NCBI GenBank assembly: GCA_045801465.1
Contig: JBJMSU010000215.1
Coordinates: 1-43,220, forward strand
Origin: DATFWC01 sp045801465
Lineage (GTDB): Bacteria > Pseudomonadota > Alphaproteobacteria > Rhizobiales > Xanthobacteraceae
Direction of reading: 5' to 3'
Length of the DNA: 43,220 bases
Both the position numbers and the translations under genes were made by a program. Numbering within the stretch: the stretch's first letter is position 1; every line of letters starts with the position of its first letter. The notes below the pieces were generated by a model, which was given only the letters and a program-made list of their open reading frames with translations, ran no database searches and was not told the DNA's origin. Below, in pieces: positions 1 through 7,562 of the stretch.

Positions 1-17
1 AGGGCGCGTCGCCGCGT

Positions 18-638
18 TCAGGCGCCGGTAACGTTCTCTTCGAGAAAGTCGGGGTGCTGAAGGCGCGTGAACTCGACCGCGAAGCCCTGCTCGAGATGGC
101 GGACGGTGCGCCCTTGAACCTTGCCGAGCTGCACCAGGGCCCCGATGGGCGGTCGCTCTTCCGTGACGACAGCGGCGCCCGACAATGACATGTCGATCAG
201 CCGGCAGGTCATGGCCGTGCCGTTCGGCAGCACCAGCTGGGTGACCGGGTTGCGCGGAACGATGCGGCCGTGACGGCGGTCCTCGGGCAGCCCCAGCTCG
301 TGGCGGTTGGCGAGCCAGGTGAGCTGGGCGGCGAGCTTGTCGCGCTTGCGCGGGGTCGCCGCGATCGTCATGGCGAAGCCGTTGCCGAACTGGCGGATGA
401 GGGTGCCTTCCACCCGTCCGATGTGATCGATGTAGGCGATCACGCGCTCCCCCGCCCGGCCGTTGACCGGCGCGATAACGGCCATCCCGCCGGGCGACAT
501 GTCGATGACCTGGCATGGGAACTCGCGCCGGTCCGCCAGCATGTAGCGGCCGAGCAAATTGACGCGCACGCGCTGGAACCGGCGGCGCTCATCGCGCAAC
601 GCACGGGCGTGTGGCTTTTCCTGCACTACCGTCGCCAT
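18..638 (-). CDS. PilZ domain protein with two PilZ modules
   Basis: This 206-residue cytoplasmic protein contains two PilZ-like modules. The first spans about residues 18-92 and opens with an arginine-rich stretch (RRRFQRVRV) followed by DMSPGG. The second spans about residues 120-195 and has RHGRIVPR followed by DMSLSG. These match the RxxxR and (D/N)xSxxG motifs by which PilZ domains bind cyclic di-GMP, so a role as a c-di-GMP effector in motility, polysaccharide or surface control is likely; the partner cannot be named. There is no signal peptide or membrane segment. The ATG is followed by a typical basic N-terminus, but upstream ribosome-binding sequence is weak. Whether the second module still binds the nucleotide is uncertain because its arginines are spaced differently. 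Confidence 0.88.
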   Translation of the reverse strand: MATVVQEKPHARALRDERRRFQRVRVNLLGRYMLADRREFPCQVIDMSPGGMAVIAPVNGRAGERVIAYIDHIGRVEGTLIRQFGNGFAMTIAATPRKRDKLAAQLTWLANRHELGLPEDRRHGRIVPRNPVTQLVLPNGTAMTCRLIDMSLSGAAVVTEERPPIGALVQLGKVQGRTVRHLEQGFAVEFTRLQHPDFLEENVTGA

Positions 639-730
639 GAAGCGGCAGGCCTTCTTATACCCAGGGACTGTGACTGAGCCTATTCAGACATAGTTAAGGC
701 GCCGTTAGCTTGGCGACGGAATACGCCGGC

Positions 731-804
731 TCGTGTCCCTATTTTTGAAGTTCGCCACACGTTGCGGCATGCTCTGATGCGAACTTCAAAATCGAAGGAT
801 ACGA
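731..804. repeat. Palindromic element, hairpin 1 of pair A
   Basis: Bases 731-755 and 779-804 form an imperfect inverted repeat around a 23-base loop. The inner 13 bases (TTTTGAAGTTCGC and its complement) pair perfectly. A second hairpin of the same type follows about 17 bases downstream. The same arrangement recurs at 23739-23901, so this is one copy of a dispersed two-hairpin repeat. It lies in the gap between the PilZ and PAS_5 genes. Confidence 0.7.
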
Positions 805-820
805 GCAAGTTATTCAATCC

Positions 821-893
821 ACTGCGGTTTCTGATTTAAAGTTCCTATGCGAGGTTGCTGCCGAAATATCCAGGAACTGCAAATCCACCGCAC
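821..893. repeat. Palindromic element, hairpin 2 of pair A (degenerate)
   Basis: The left arm contains TGCGGT, GATTT and AGTTCCT; the right arm, read on the other strand, contains TGCGGT, GGATTT and AGTTCCT, with small bulges between blocks. It is a weaker copy of the hairpin at 23826-23901. The exact limits are approximate. Confidence 0.55.
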
Positions 894-904
894 CGGTCTG
901 GAAT

Positions 905-1489
905 TCAGGTGCGGCCGCCATCGTAGACCAGAAGGCCATGACGGATACGTCTGCTCTCGGCTGCCGCCATGAAGGGAGTGGTGGAGATCGTGTCGAGCGC
1001 CGGCCCGATATGGCGGTGGGCTTTGAGAACCATGCCGGTGAGGGGGCTTGCCCCGATCCAGAACGCCGCGCTGAGCGGCGCCAGCACGCCGATTTGTCGT
1101 GCCTGGCTGGTTCCGCGGTGGCGCAGCGGCAGCAGCAACAATTCGAGGTCGAGCGAATGGGCTTCGGCGGTCGTTCCGGTAACGCCGGCGACGATGCCGG
1201 CAATCTCGGTGCCGACGATGGCCATGAGATCGCGGAGCGCCGCGCGGTCGCTCTCGTTCCACAGGCCTTCGAACGCCTCGCCCTTGAGCTCGCGGCCGAA
1301 CAAGCTGCATACGCGTGTTCCCGCCAGCCGGAAGGTGGGCAGTCCGGCCGGCTCGTGGCCGAGAATGAAGCTGTCCCCGAGCGCGGCACGGATCGCGCCC
1401 GGCTCGATTTCGCCGCGATCGGGAGCCGCGCGGGTGCCGCGCCGCTCGTTCCAGTAGGCGTAAAGGGAGCGAGTCGAGGAATGTTTCAC
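905..1489 (-). CDS. PAS domain protein, PAS_5 family
   Basis: The product is 194 residues. It begins at a GTG and has the layout of the PAS_5 (PF07310) family common in Rhizobiales: an N-terminal YW..RRGTR..P.R..I.P..I block at residues 12-36, a PAS-like core with F.L.GTRV..LFGREL.G at about 53-72, and a C-terminal G.L.Y.GG end. No catalytic or output domain is attached. A sensory or regulatory role is inferred from the PAS fold only; ligand and partner are unknown. It is transcribed away from the rhomboid gene, with a 420-base gap between them. Confidence 0.75.
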   Translation of the reverse strand: MKHSSTRSLYAYWNERRGTRAAPDRGEIEPGAIRAALGDSFILGHEPAGLPTFRLAGTRVCSLFGRELKGEAFEGLWNESDRAALRDLMAIVGTEIAGIVAGVTGTTAEAHSLDLELLLLPLRHRGTSQARQIGVLAPLSAAFWIGASPLTGMVLKAHRHIGPALDTISTTPFMAAAESRRIRHGLLVYDGGRT

Positions 1490-1586
1490 GTGACGCCCCG
1501 GTTATCGGTTTCGAAAGTCGCCGCTTGTCTCTGATCGGGACATCCCAATGAGGCAGGCGGGGTGACCGAACACCACCGAGCAGGGC

Positions 1587-1619
1587 GCGTGCCGCGCCGG
1601 TTGCGCCGGTGCGGCACGC
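1587..1619. other. GC-rich stem-loop
   Basis: GCGTGCCGC (1587-1595) and GCGGCACGC (1611-1619) form a perfect 9-base stem around a 15-base loop. No T-run follows, so it is not a standard terminator. It lies upstream of the possible structured RNA at 1640-1822 and could affect transcription in that gap. Function is unknown. Confidence 0.5.
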
Positions 1620-1639
1620 CCGGCGCAACGATTCATCAA

Positions 1640-1822
1640 CGTTAATGAAAGCCTGCCGTTGGCGACGACACGCCGTTGCGTTAGTGTCGGCGCCGATGCG
1701 GTTCTGACCGCATCGTCATTCCTAAAGCGCGACTTCGAGCCGGGGGAAACAAGGGGACGTGACCGGCGCTCATTGAACGACCTCGAACGGCTCACGGGAG
1801 GGCGCAGGCTCTCCCTTTTTTT
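1640..1822 (+). ncRNA. Possible structured small RNA (6S-like shape)
   Basis: This stretch has no convincing open frame but contains ordered secondary structure. AGCCTGC near 1650 can pair with GCAGGCT at 1804-1810, closing a long-range stem. Inside it GATGCGGT and ACCGCATC (about 1695-1714) form a perfect 8-base hairpin with a four-base loop. TTCGAG and CTCGAA, and GAGCCG and CGGCTC, can also pair. It ends in a hairpin plus T7. A length near 180 bases with a closing stem resembles 6S RNA, but I recognise no diagnostic sequence and no clear promoter. It might instead be a long leader of the rhomboid gene. Boundaries are approximate. Confidence 0.33.
1796..1822 (+). terminator. Probable rho-independent terminator
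   Basis: GGGAG (1796-1800) pairs with CTCCC (1811-1815) and is followed at once by seven T residues (1816-1822). The stem is short, but the T-run is unusual in this GC-rich sequence. It lies 88 bases before the rhomboid start, so it ends a transcript that begins in the gap or attenuates rhomboid expression. Confidence 0.55.
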
Positions 1823-1909
1823 ATCCGGCCGATCCTACGACGGCGGGTGATTGCGTCGCCGCGCATCGCGGCCTATCTCACCGGATCACGGCTGCGACGG
1901 ACGTTTTGC

Positions 1910-2677
1910 GTGCGAAGATCTTCCGAACCGATGCTCAACGTGCCGCCGGTCGTGACCGCGACATTGCTGGCGCTCGGTCTCATCCACGCGGTTCGCGTCT
2001 TCCTGCTGTCGCCGCGAGCGAACACGGACGTCCTGTTGCTGTTTGCGTTCATTCCCGCCCGCTACGATCCCGTCGTGGTGGCGCAGGGGGTGCCCGGCGG
2101 GATCGGCGCGCAAGTGTGGACTTTCGTGTCCTACGCGCTGATCCACGGCGACCTCACCCATCTCGGCGTCAATGCGGTGTGGTTCCTGGCTTTCGGCAGT
2201 GCCGTTGCGCGGCGTTTTGGCCCCGTTCGTTTCGTCGTCTTTTTTGCCGTCACGGCGGCGGCCGGTGCGGCGATGCACTTGGCGGCGCACTTCGGAGAAT
2301 TCGTCCCCATGGTGGGTGCCTCGGCCGCGATTTCCGGGTGCATGGCGGCCGCGATTCGCTTCGCCTTCCAGCACGGCGGTCCACTCGGATTGTGGCGCGC
2401 ACACGAGGCGCATGCCTATCATGTGCCGGCCGCACCGTTACGGCATGCGCTGATGGACGCGCGCATTCTTGCGTTTCTGCTGGTCTGGTTCGGCCTCAAT
2501 CTGCTGCTGGGGCTCGGCTCGCTCTCGCTTGCCGGCGAAGAGCAGGAGATCGCCTGGCAGGCGCATATCGGCGGGTTTTTGGCGGGCCTTCTGTTGTTTC
2601 CGTGGTTCGATCCCGTCGGCTCGGCGGACGACGTCGGCGCGGGCAGGGGACCGGACACGGCGGCATCGCCGGACTGA
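1910..2677 (+). CDS. Rhomboid-family intramembrane serine protease
   Basis: The product is an integral inner-membrane protein of about 255 residues with six or more hydrophobic segments. A rhomboid HxxxN-type motif (HLGVNAVW) lies near residue 87. The catalytic serine is in GASAAISG (about S138), where Ala replaces the commoner Gly after Ser. The catalytic histidine is in AHIGGFLAG near the C-terminus. Rhomboids cut transmembrane helices within the bilayer; the substrate is unknown. I prefer the GTG at 1910 because family members begin with a short basic segment before NVPPVV; an ATG at 1931 and an upstream in-frame start at 1847 are alternatives. A CBS-domain gene follows on the same strand. 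Confidence 0.88.
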   Translation: MRRSSEPMLNVPPVVTATLLALGLIHAVRVFLLSPRANTDVLLLFAFIPARYDPVVVAQGVPGGIGAQVWTFVSYALIHGDLTHLGVNAVWFLAFGSAVARRFGPVRFVVFFAVTAAAGAAMHLAAHFGEFVPMVGASAAISGCMAAAIRFAFQHGGPLGLWRAHEAHAYHVPAAPLRHALMDARILAFLLVWFGLNLLLGLGSLSLAGEEQEIAWQAHIGGFLAGLLLFPWFDPVGSADDVGAGRGPDTAASPD

Positions 2678-2825
2678 GCGCTGTTGTCGCAACGCACGAT
2701 CAGGGCCTTGCGCTGACCGCGTTTGCGTCCGATGATTCGACCAGCAGTGGCGCCTTGGCGCCGCCTCGGTGCGGCGCGCGGGCGAACAAGATCGGCGAGG
2801 ACCTCTCGCCGACGGAGGAAGCGCC

Positions 2826-3257
2826 ATGACCGTGAAGGCAATCCTGTCCCGCAAGGGCACCGACATCGTCACCATCGAGCCGACCGCGACCCTGGCAGAA
2901 GCCGCCAAGCTGCTCGCCGAGCGCCGCATCGGCGCCGTGCTCGTGCTCGGCATCGAGGGCCGCGTCGCCGGCATCTTGTCGGAGCGCGATATCGTGCGTG
3001 CGCTCGCCGAGCGCGGAGCCAAGGTGCTGGACGAGCGCGTCGATCAGGTGATGACGCGCAAGGTCTTCACCTGCACCGAGACCGATACGGTCGCCCAGCT
3101 CATGGAGCAGATGACGGCGGGCAAGTTCCGTCATGTGCCGGTGATCGACCAGGGACGCCTCACCGGCATCATCTCGATCGGCGACGTCGTCAATCATCGC
3201 CTGCACGAGATCGAGAACGAATCGAACGCTTTGCGCGAGTACATCCTGACCGCTTAA
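2826..3257 (+). CDS. Tandem CBS domain protein
   Basis: This 143-residue soluble protein consists almost entirely of two CBS domains, about residues 5-65 and 72-135. Visible landmarks are I.P.ATLAEAAKLLAERRIGAVLV, GILSERDIVRA, the linker VDQVMTRKVFTC, then KFRHVPV and GIISIGDVV. Stand-alone CBS pairs bind adenine nucleotides or related ligands and sense energy state or control partner enzymes; the partner is unknown. The ATG at 2826 is chosen because GGAGG precedes it at the right distance. It follows the rhomboid gene by about 150 bases on the same strand. Confidence 0.92.
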   Translation: MTVKAILSRKGTDIVTIEPTATLAEAAKLLAERRIGAVLVLGIEGRVAGILSERDIVRALAERGAKVLDERVDQVMTRKVFTCTETDTVAQLMEQMTAGKFRHVPVIDQGRLTGIISIGDVVNHRLHEIENESNALREYILTA

Positions 3258-3377
3258 GAACGGAACTCCGTCCGCTCAGAGCAGCCTGCGCTCGCGGGCG
3301 GCTGGCCCAATTGCTTCGTGCGCCCGGCGGCAAACCGTCTTGTCTTCGTCGCTTGGTGATGGCATGATGGCGCCATC

Positions 3378-3677
3378 ATGAATGTGCGCACGCAGATTAC
3401 ATTGGATCCCGAGACCCAGCGTCGGGCGCATGCCAAGGCGGCCGAGCTCGGCATCTCATTCGCCGAATATGTGCGGCGGCTCGTGGCTCACGATCTCGGC
3501 AAGCCAAAGCCGAAGGCGGATATCTCCATTCTATTTGATCTCGTTGATGAAGGTCCGCCGACCGACATTGCTCGCGACAAGGACAAGCTGGTCGGGCAGG
3601 CGGTTTGGGACGAATACTTGCGCGATACAGGTCGCAAAGCCCGACCGCGCACGCGGTCCCGGACGCGCCGCCGTTGA
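3378..3677 (+). CDS. Antitoxin of a VapBC-type pair (VapB-like)
   Basis: The product is a 99-residue basic protein. The N-terminal half (MNVRTQITLDPE, then LGISFAEYVRRLVAHDL) has the beta-strand plus two-helix pattern of ribbon-helix-helix antitoxins. The C-terminal half is charged and probably wraps the toxin. The stop TGA (3675-3677) overlaps the TTG start of the PIN toxin at 3674, a typical antitoxin-toxin coupling. Such antitoxins repress their own promoter and neutralise the nuclease. The name VapB is assigned from fold and partner, not from a close family match. The pair sits between CBS and patatin genes like a small insertion. Confidence 0.8.
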   Translation: MNVRTQITLDPETQRRAHAKAAELGISFAEYVRRLVAHDLGKPKPKADISILFDLVDEGPPTDIARDKDKLVGQAVWDEYLRDTGRKARPRTRSRTRRR

Positions 3678-4087
3678 GCATCTTCGTCGACTCGTCCGTC
3701 TGGTTTGCCGCGGCCGTTGCGAGGGATCGGCTCAATGGGCGCGCCAAATCCATCCTTCGCAACAATTCGGACCACGTGACAACCGATCATGTCATGGTCG
3801 AAACATGGCTCTTGCTCAACAGCCGATACCATCGGCACGGAGCGGAGCGCTTCTGGGAGAGCATTCGGAGCGGCGGCGTTCTGGTACACGCTGTGACGGC
3901 CGCCGACCTCGAGGCCGGTTGGGCCATTGGTGAGGCGTTCCCGGACCAAGAGTTTTCGATCGTCGACCGCACCAGCTTTGCAGTCATGGAGCGGCTCGGT
4001 ATCACCCGTGCCGCGAGCTTCGACGATGATTTTGCCGTCTACCGGTATGGCCGCCTGCGTGATCGCGCTTTCGAGGTCATCCGGTGA
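3674..4087 (+). CDS. PIN-domain ribonuclease toxin (VapC-like)
   Basis: This 137-residue protein is a complete PIN domain. The acidic metal-binding residues are visible as D in FVDSSVW (residue 5), E in VETWLLL, D in SIVDRTSFAVM and D in AASFDDDFAVY. PIN toxins cleave RNA with Mg2+ or Mn2+ when the antitoxin is lost. The start is taken as TTG 3674 because the conserved N-terminal strand begins directly there and its codon overlaps the antitoxin stop, implying translational coupling. A start at 3605 in the same frame would add non-homologous residues encoded inside the antitoxin gene. All catalytic positions seem intact, so the toxin should be functional. Confidence 0.87.
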   Translation: MSIFVDSSVWFAAAVARDRLNGRAKSILRNNSDHVTTDHVMVETWLLLNSRYHRHGAERFWESIRSGGVLVHAVTAADLEAGWAIGEAFPDQEFSIVDRTSFAVMERLGITRAASFDDDFAVYRYGRLRDRAFEVIR

Positions 4088-4165
4088 TTCTCACCGCCCA
4101 AAAAACGGCTGATCCAAACTATTGCAGCAATGCTATCAGGCTATCGCACTTGTGACCGCAGGGGC

Positions 4166-5254
4166 TCACCCCAGCGCGGTGATGACCTCGCCGATCGCGT
4201 CGAGGGCGCGTTCGGTTGCCTCGGCGCCGATCTCGATCGCCTCGGCGGCGCGGTGGAAGTCGATGAGACCGACGCCGCCCAGGCGCGGGTTGATGATCAC
4301 GTCGGGCGGATCGCCGGCGAGCCGGGCCCGAGTGATGCGGTCCTGCATGATGTTGAAGGCTTCCATCATGACGGTGGAGAAGCCGGGCCGCTCATCGGTG
4401 CCGAGGAACTGGCGCTTGATGGTGCGCTCCGAGGTGAACATGGCGCGTAAGCCGCGCTGCTGCGGAACGATCTGCAGGACCGGCTCGTCGCTCGCGTCCG
4501 AGCCGTGACTGGAAATGGTCGAGCCGCGGCCGATCAGATCGGCGTTGAGATTGACGGCCACCACGACGCGCGCGCCGAGCGCCCGGCAGGCGGAGACCGG
4601 CACCGGATTGACGAGGGCGCCGTCCATCAGCCAGCGCCCGCCCACGCGCACCGGCGCGAACACGCCCGGCAACGAATAGGACGCCCGCAGCGCATCGGCG
4701 AGACGCCCGCGCGTCAGCCAGATCTCATGGCCGGTGCCGATTTCGGTGGCGATGGCCGCGAACCGCAGCGGCAGCTCGTCGATCGTGGTCGCGCCGAGCG
4801 TCGTGTTGAGGTGCTCGGCGAGCCGGGCGCCGCCGATCAGGCCGGAGCCGGCGAAGCTCAAGTCGAGATAGCCGAACAGGCGGCGGCGCGTCAGGCTGCG
4901 CGCCCAGTATTCGAAGGCGTCGAGATGGCCGGCAGCGAAGCAGCCTCCTGCCATGGCGCCGATCGAGGTGCCGGCGATGACGTCGAATTTCAGTCCCTTG
5001 TTCAACAGCGCGCGCAGCACCCCGATATGGGCAAAGCCGCGCGCTGCGCCGCCGCCCAGGGCCAGGCCGAGCGTCGGGCCCGCAGGGCGAACCAGCGGCG
5101 TCTCGCCGATCGGCGCCTGCTCGATCGGAACATCGCCCACGCGCGAATCGGCCGGTGCCGCGCCACCCCTGACGGCGTCCTCGGCCTCCGTGCCGGCATC
5201 GACGGCTTCGGCCGCGTTGCCGAAACGTGCACGCCCGGCAAAGAAATCAAACAC
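4166..5254 (-). CDS. Patatin-like phospholipase, soluble
   Basis: The product is 362 residues. After a low-complexity N-terminal extension of about 60 residues comes a full patatin domain: oxyanion motif LGGGAARG (66-73), nucleophile elbow GTSIG with S97, and catalytic aspartate in DGALVNP (D211). It belongs to the bacterial RssA/YjjU-like patatins, which act as lipid acyl hydrolases in the cytoplasm or at the membrane. No signal peptide or membrane helix is evident. The substrate is unknown. The N-terminal extension is probably disordered, and a start further in cannot be excluded. The gene converges on the toxin pair, with an 80-base gap. Confidence 0.9.
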   Translation of the reverse strand: MFDFFAGRARFGNAAEAVDAGTEAEDAVRGGAAPADSRVGDVPIEQAPIGETPLVRPAGPTLGLALGGGAARGFAHIGVLRALLNKGLKFDVIAGTSIGAMAGGCFAAGHLDAFEYWARSLTRRRLFGYLDLSFAGSGLIGGARLAEHLNTTLGATTIDELPLRFAAIATEIGTGHEIWLTRGRLADALRASYSLPGVFAPVRVGGRWLMDGALVNPVPVSACRALGARVVVAVNLNADLIGRGSTISSHGSDASDEPVLQIVPQQRGLRAMFTSERTIKRQFLGTDERPGFSTVMMEAFNIMQDRITRARLAGDPPDVIINPRLGGVGLIDFHRAAEAIEIGAEATERALDAIGEVITALG

Positions 5255-5302
5255 GCATACGCCTCATCATCATCCAATCATCACACTAGCTTGCTGTTGG
5301 CC

Positions 5303-5369
5303 CATGATCTTTCCCGAAACCGGTATCCAGCCCGGAATCAGATCCGGGGCACGTTTTTCGGGGATCATG
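5303..5369. repeat. Dispersed palindromic repeat (CCGAAACCGG type), copy 1
   Basis: CATGATC at the left end and GATCATG at the right end are inverted, and CCCGAAA pairs with TTTCGGG further in. The left half shares TGATCTTT(T/C)CCGAAACCGG with the element at 17353-17387 read on the opposite strand. It lies between the patatin and nitroreductase genes and resembles short interspersed palindromes common in Rhizobiales. Confidence 0.55.
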
Positions 5370-5498
5370 CTCCAATTGGCCGGCACAACAAGGGTTTCAC
5401 GTCGCCATGGTGAAGAAAGAAACACGGTGAACAGAGATCAGGGGTTTGACCGAATTGCGACCCGCGTCGGGTCGCCAACGCGGGTAGAATCGGCAGCC

Positions 5499-6068
5499 CT
5501 AGCTGCCGAAGCGGGTCACGACATCGCCGAGCGGCGGTCGCGGTCGATCGACCGGCGGCTGTGCCGGACGGCCGATATGGACGAAGCCGGCGATACGCTC
5601 GTTGGCGGCGAGCCCGAACGCGTCGAGCACGCGGCGATCGTAGGCATACCACTCGGTCATCCAGTTGGCCGCGTAACCGAGCGCATGGGCGGCGAGCACC
5701 ACGTTCATGGCGGCGGCGCCGGCCGAGAGCACCTGCTCCCATTCGGGAATTTTCACGTGCGGCGCGGCGCGGCTCACCACCGCGATAACCAGGGCCGCGC
5801 GCGCCAGCCGGGTGCGCTCCATCTCCACATGCTCGGGCTTGGCCTCGGGATGATCGGCGCGGAACACCGCCGCGATCTTGTCGCCCGCCGCCAGGCGCCC
5901 ATCGCCCTCGAACACGAGAAAGCGCCACGGCACGAGCTTGCCGTGATCGGGAACGCGGGATGCGATGGTCAGGATCGTGTCGATCTCGGCGGCGGGCGGA
6001 GCCGGGCCGGCGAGCTCGATCGGCTTCACTGAACGGCGGGTAGTGAGAAGGTCGAGAGCGTCGGGCAT
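5499..6068 (-). CDS. Nitroreductase family flavoprotein
   Basis: The product is 189 residues and covers one nitroreductase fold. The N-terminal TTRRSVKP flavin-binding segment, the VPDHGKLVPWRF block (about residues 40-51), and the SAGAAAMNVVLAAHALGYAANWMTEW helix region (about residues 119-144) match small NAD(P)H:FMN oxidoreductases of the YdjA-like type. Such enzymes reduce nitro compounds or related substrates using FMN; the natural substrate is unknown. The long open frame extends far upstream, but the domain begins at MPDALDLL, so the ATG at 6068 is chosen. It is divergent from the gene at 6201. Confidence 0.9.
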   Translation of the reverse strand: MPDALDLLTTRRSVKPIELAGPAPPAAEIDTILTIASRVPDHGKLVPWRFLVFEGDGRLAAGDKIAAVFRADHPEAKPEHVEMERTRLARAALVIAVVSRAAPHVKIPEWEQVLSAGAAAMNVVLAAHALGYAANWMTEWYAYDRRVLDAFGLAANERIAGFVHIGRPAQPPVDRPRPPLGDVVTRFGS

Positions 6069-6200
6069 CGGTGTTTCATATATGAGTTCGGCAGGGCCGG
6101 CCATGGCTCGCGGGCGAGCCCCTCGCAGCCGCCGCCCCGTCGAGTCCGAGCCGAGCGTATGGCTTGAAATCGCCGCGATTTCAGTCGACAACCGGCCACG

Positions 6201-7259
6201 ATGGCGACGGGATCGGGAGGGCTTCGGGTTGGTGCAGGCCGCCTCGCGGCGGTCGCGTTCGTCATTGCTCTGGCATGGCCATGTGAGCTCGCCGCCCAAT
6301 TGGGTGGCCTCCTGCCCGGCGAGCAAGCGCCGATACCGCCGGCTCCCATCCCCAATGTTCCGGCCCCGCCGGCTCCCACATCGATCGGCCCGGCCCCGGG
6401 CGCAAACCTGACGGCGCCAGGGGGCGGAGTGGCGTCGCCGCCGTCGCCCGCTGCTCCCGTCTCGCCGCCTGCGGCCTCGGCCGCCCCGATGGTCCCTCCG
6501 GGCCAGATCGCCTTGGCGGTCGGTGCCCGCTTCGGACGCGATCCCCCGGCGATTACCGGCGGGTTGCTGTGGCGCGTCTACAGCGAGAAGGCGGACCAGA
6601 ACGGCGCCTTCAAGCTCGTGCGCGAGGACCGCACCGCGTCGCCGGTGTTCTTGCTGCCGCCCGGCGGATACATCGTTCACGTGACGTTCGGGCTCGCCAA
6701 CGCCGTCAAGCGCGTGCAATTGCGCTCCGATACCGTGCGCGAGGTGTTCGAGATCGCGGCCGGCGGCGTACGCTTCGAGGGCAAGGTCGGCGACGCGCGC
6801 ATCCCGCTCGGGCAAATCCATTTCGATCTCTACAAGGGCAGCCAGTTCGAGCCCGGCGAGAAGCGGCCGGTGGCCGAGAACGTCGCCAGCGGGGACGTGG
6901 TGCTGCTGCCGGAGGGCACCTATCACGTCGTGTCGAACTACGGCGACGGCAACTCCGTCATGCGCTCCGACCTGCGCGTCCAGCCCAGCAAGCTCGTCGA
7001 CACGACCATCGTGCACCGCGCCGCCAAGATCACGCTCAAGCTGGTGGGGGAGAAGGGCGGCGAAGCGCTGGCCAACACCGCCTGGTCGGTGCTGACCCCC
7101 GGCGGCGACGTGATCAAGGAATCGATCGGCGCGTTTCCCATCGTGGTGCTCGCCGAGGGCGACTATGTCGTCATCGCACGCAACGAGGGCAAGGTCTACA
7201 ATCGCGATTTCAAGGTCGAAGCCGGCGTCGATCGCGAGATCGATGTCGTGGCGCGCTGA
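6201..7259 (+). CDS. Exported protein with three-fold internal repeat
   Basis: I do not recognise a named family in this 352-residue protein. Residues 1-33 look like a signal peptide (hydrophobic AAVAFVIALAWP, then ELAAQ). Residues 35-100 are a Pro/Ala-rich linker, likely flexible. Residues 115-352 contain three repeats of about 75 residues, each with a (P/A)xG(G/T/D)Y(I/H/V)V strand-turn: PPGGYIVHVTFG, PEGTYHVVSNYG and AEGDYVVIARNEG. The pattern suggests three beta-sandwich domains of a carboxypeptidase-regulatory or PEGA-like type, possibly binding peptidoglycan or other surface material. Location is probably periplasmic. A small exported protein gene follows directly. Confidence 0.75.
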   Translation: MATGSGGLRVGAGRLAAVAFVIALAWPCELAAQLGGLLPGEQAPIPPAPIPNVPAPPAPTSIGPAPGANLTAPGGGVASPPSPAAPVSPPAASAAPMVPPGQIALAVGARFGRDPPAITGGLLWRVYSEKADQNGAFKLVREDRTASPVFLLPPGGYIVHVTFGLANAVKRVQLRSDTVREVFEIAAGGVRFEGKVGDARIPLGQIHFDLYKGSQFEPGEKRPVAENVASGDVVLLPEGTYHVVSNYGDGNSVMRSDLRVQPSKLVDTTIVHRAAKITLKLVGEKGGEALANTAWSVLTPGGDVIKESIGAFPIVVLAEGDYVVIARNEGKVYNRDFKVEAGVDREIDVVAR

Positions 7260-7284
7260 CGTGGCAGGGCGCGACGCCCAAGCC

Positions 7285-7560
7285 ATGATCGCCGTTGTCC
7301 GCCGCGGCCGTCGCGCAACCTTGCGCGCCCTGACACTCGTGGCGATCAGCACGTCTTTCGCTGCCGCCGCGGGGCGCATTCCGTCGAGCGAATTGCCGGG
7401 GCGCGAACGCGAGCGGTTCGTCGATCCGCCGGGGGCACGGCTGCTGCAGCCGACAGCGCCGAGCACCATCTTACCCTGGGAGGCTCGGCCGCCGGATCCC
7501 GAATGCCGGCCAAGCACGATGCGCGGGAAGCGGAAAGCGCGCAAGCCCCGACGCTGCTGA
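7285..7560 (+). CDS. Small exported basic protein, function unknown
   Basis: This frame encodes 91 residues from the ATG at 7285 (a GTG at 7261 is in frame). It starts with arginines and a hydrophobic stretch (LRALTLVAISTSFAAAA), which looks like a signal peptide. The mature part has a Pro-rich middle and a strongly basic tail with two Cys residues near the end. Third codon positions are mostly G or C, as in neighbouring genes, which supports translation. It starts 25 bases after the exported repeat protein and may share its transcript. I cannot assign a family. Confidence 0.5.
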   Translation: MIAVVRRGRRATLRALTLVAISTSFAAAAGRIPSSELPGRERERFVDPPGARLLQPTAPSTILPWEARPPDPECRPSTMRGKRKARKPRRC

Positions 7561-7562
7561 CG

